This document shows, one piece after another, positions 62,031 to 64,000 of a stretch of DNA of 64,000 bases. The position numbers and the translations under genes were made by a program. How positions within the stretch are numbered: position 1 is the stretch's first letter; every line of letters begins with the position of its first letter. Under the pieces are notes generated by a model. It was not told where the DNA came from, ran no database searches, and worked only from the letters and a program-made list of their open reading frames with translations. The stretch is from positions 434,001 to 498,000 of the forward strand of contig NZ_BMHI01000004.1 of NCBI RefSeq assembly GCF_014640635.1, given 5' to 3'. Origin of the DNA: Flexivirga endophytica (GTDB lineage: Bacteria > Actinomycetota > Actinomycetes > Actinomycetales > Dermatophilaceae).

Positions 62031-64000
62031 TGGTCTGCTCCTTCCGACGCGGAGCCGGTATCAACGGCTCGTCCGGCCGCGATGGCCGCGTAGACCCGTG
62101 CCGGTGAGCACGGCATGACGATGTCCTTGACGCCGAACTGCCGCACGGCGTCGAGCACCGCATTGACCACCGCCGGTGTCGAGGCGATGGTGCCGGCTTC
62201 ACCGACACCCTTGGTGCCCAACGTGTTTGTGGTCGCCGGCGTCGACGCGTGATGCGCGTCGAAGCTGATCAGGTCGGCTGCGCTCGGCACCAGATAGTCC
62301 ACGAACGACCCGGAGACCAGCGTCCCGCGCTCGTCGAAGACTGCGTCCTCGAAGAGGGCCTGGGCGATGCCCTGCGCGAGTCCGCCGTGCACCTGTCCCT
62401 CAACGATCAGCGGGTTGATGATGTTGCCGACATCATCGACGCAGGTGTATTTGCGCATCTTGATCTGACCGGTCTCGGTGTCCACCTCGACCGCGCACAA
62501 GTGGGTGCCGTGCGGATAGTTGAAGTTGATCGGGTCGAAGGTGGCCTCGGCGTCGATCGACGGCTCCATCCCGTCCGGCAGGTTGTGCGCGGAGAACACC
62601 GCACCGGCGACCTCCTGGATCGACAGGCCGGCATCGGTGCCCTTGACGCCGAACCGGCCGGCGCTGAACTCGATGTCGTCGACCGATGCCTCCAGCAGGT
62701 GAGCGGCGACCGGCTTGGCCTTCTCCACCACCTTGTCGGCGGCACGCACCAGCGCCTCACCACCGACGACGAGGGAACGCGACCCGTAGGTGTCCAGTCC
62801 CTTGACCGACACCTGCGTGTCACCGTGCAGGACCTCGACGTCCTCGAACGGGACACCGAGCCGGTCGGCGATGATCTGGCTGAAAGCGGTCTCGTGGCCC
62901 TGCCCGTGGGCGCTCGTGCCGGTGACCACTTCGACCTTTCCGGTCGCCAGCATCCGCACCGACGCATGCTCCCAACCGCCCGCGCCGTAGTCGAGCGAGC
63001 CGAGCACCCGGGACGGAGCCAGGCCGCACATCTCGGTGAAGGTCGAGATGCCGATGCCCAGCTGCACCGGGTCGCGGGAGTCCCGGCGTCGTGCCTGCTC
63101 GGCACGCAGCTCGTCATACCCGAAGAACTCCTTGGCCGACGCGGTGGCGGCTTCGTAGTTGCCCGAGTCGTATTCGAGGCCGGCGACCGTGGTGAACGGG
63201 AACTCCTCGTGCTTGATCCAGTTCTTCTCGCGCAGCTCGAACGGGTCCATACCGAGCTCGTCGGCCAGGTCGCTCATCAGTCGCTCGATGGCGAACGTCG
63301 CCTCCGGACGCCCGGCGCCGCGGTAGGCGTCGGTCCACGTCTTGTTGGTCAGCACTGTCTGGCAGGCGAAGTGGTATGCCGGGATCTTGTAGATCGCGTT
63401 GTACATGAACGCACCCAGCACCGGGACACCGCCGCCCACGATCGCGACATACGACCCGAGGTCCGCGGTCAGCTCCACCTTGAGCCCGGTGACCTTGCCC
63501 TCCTTGGTCGCCGCGAGGGTGAGCTTCTGCCACTGGTCCCGCCCGTGGTGGGCGGCCATCATCGACTCCGAGCGTGTCTCGGTGAACTTCACCGGCTTGT
63601 GCAGCTGGCGGGCGATCCACCAGGCGAGCCATTCCTCCGGCGTGACCTGGAGCTTGCCGCCGAACCCACCTCCGACGTCCGGTGCGATGACCCGGATCTT
63701 GCTCTCCGGCACGCCCGTCGTGGCGGCCAGCGCGAAGCGCACGATGTGCGGCACCTGGGTCGCGGACCACATGGTCAACTGCTCGCCGGTCGGGTCGACG
63801 ACCACCGACCGCGGCTCCATGAACGCGGGGATGAGGCGGTTCTGGCGGAACTCACGCTCGATCACCACACCGTCGGAGCGGGCCGCGGAGATCGCCTCTT
63901 CGACGTCGCCACCGGTGCCGGCCTCCTTGGAGTCGAAGATCCACAGGGCCGACTTGTTGGTGCCCAGATCGGGATGCGCCAGCACCTTGTCGGCCACCGC
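62027..64000 (-). CDS. coxL: CO dehydrogenase/aldehyde oxidase large molybdenum subunit, Form II (5' end cut by window)
   Basis: The frame is open to the right edge, giving about 657 residues of an expected 780-800. The active-site loop reads AYRGAGR, the Form II signature, rather than AYxCSFR of true aerobic CO dehydrogenase. The molybdopterin regions appear as VIAPDVGGGFGGKLQVTPEEW, and GTSAHGQGHETAFSQI, GVGEAGTIASTPAVVNAV. Form II enzymes have been tied to CO oxidation only in some cases and may oxidise other substrates. Gene name coxL is by homology; the substrate is not established. Confidence 0.9.
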   Translation of the reverse strand, partial: AVADKVLAHPDLGTNKSALWIFDSKEAGTGGDVEEAISAARSDGVVIEREFRQNRLIPAFMEPRSVVVDPTGEQLTMWSATQVPHIVRFALAATTGVPESKIRVIAPDVGGGFGGKLQVTPEEWLAWWIARQLHKPVKFTETRSESMMAAHHGRDQWQKLTLAATKEGKVTGLKVELTADLGSYVAIVGGGVPVLGAFMYNAIYKIPAYHFACQTVLTNKTWTDAYRGAGRPEATFAIERLMSDLADELGMDPFELREKNWIKHEEFPFTTVAGLEYDSGNYEAATASAKEFFGYDELRAEQARRRDSRDPVQLGIGISTFTEMCGLAPSRVLGSLDYGAGGWEHASVRMLATGKVEVVTGTSAHGQGHETAFSQIIADRLGVPFEDVEVLHGDTQVSVKGLDTYGSRSLVVGGEALVRAADKVVEKAKPVAAHLLEASVDDIEFSAGRFGVKGTDAGLSIQEVAGAVFSAHNLPDGMEPSIDAEATFDPINFNYPHGTHLCAVEVDTETGQIKMRKYTCVDDVGNIINPLIVEGQVHGGLAQGIAQALFEDAVFDERGTLVSGSFVDYLVPSAADLISFDAHHASTPATTNTLGTKGVGEAGTIASTPAVVNAVLDAVRQFGVKDIVMPCSPARVYAAIAAGRAVDTGSASEGADQ

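Overview
The window is about 70% GC, with dense short-overlap operons and an unmistakably actinobacterial gene set: Pup ligase pafA, the WYL pair pafBC, RbpA, a polyprenol-phosphate mannose synthase next to lnt, an F420/Ddn-type oxidoreductase and a Form II cox cluster. Gene content and order (pafA, FKBPs, pafBC, tatAC, helY) suggest a Micrococcales-type organism, perhaps Dermacoccaceae or Intrasporangiaceae. The family is inference. I see no rRNA, tRNA, CRISPR array, prophage or intact insertion sequence.

Region 1 (1-20.2 kb) is conserved chromosome. It holds the end of an ABC exporter, an SDR, YigZ, then pafA, two FKBP isomerases, an HbpS/GlcG-like protein, a CDF transporter, pafB-pafC, a small coiled-coil membrane protein, tatA, tatC and helY. 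These join the proteasome/DNA-damage-response regulators to Tat export and RNA metabolism. A PH-domain membrane protein, a 5'-3' exonuclease, an Lrp regulator, YbaK, the lnt-ppm-fxsA operon and rbpA follow. rbpA has a textbook SigH/SigR-type promoter.

Region 2 (20.3-33.4 kb) is mixed accessory material: an Atg22-type MFS, a frameshifted FAD oxidoreductase, a DsbA-like protein, a YcaQ-like winged-helix protein, an FMN reductase, a lone AAA ATPase, a GNAT, an overlapping TOPRIM/FhuF-like pair, a decayed SDR and a VOC protein. A four-gene envelope operon (M15 peptidase, PAP2 phosphatase, histidine kinase, OmpR-type regulator) closes it.

Region 3 (33.4-53.3 kb) holds divergent APH and DUF3048 genes, two MFS transporters (one fused to a cyclic-nucleotide-binding domain), IMPase-like, HIT, LysE, SDR/MarR, Ddn-like and cyclophilin genes, peptidase E, an ECF sigma factor with a membrane partner, GNAT, a frameshifted DJ-1 gene, ThpR, and a NarL-type two-component system divergent from a MacB-like ABC transporter.

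Region 4 (53.3-64 kb) holds a UvrA paralogue, a frameshifted isochorismatase, a secreted M1 aminopeptidase, RlmC, an MFS and the 3' part of a coxL-coxM-coxG cluster that runs off the right edge.

Four cross-cutting signals stand out. At least eighteen genes begin 6-8 nt after a TANNNT hexamer, the geometry of leaderless transcription. Three intergenic regions carry four copies of a locus-specific short word, two direct and two inverted. The pentamer GTATG/CATAC appears to be favoured even at the cost of rare codons. Four accessory genes are broken while the conserved part is intact.
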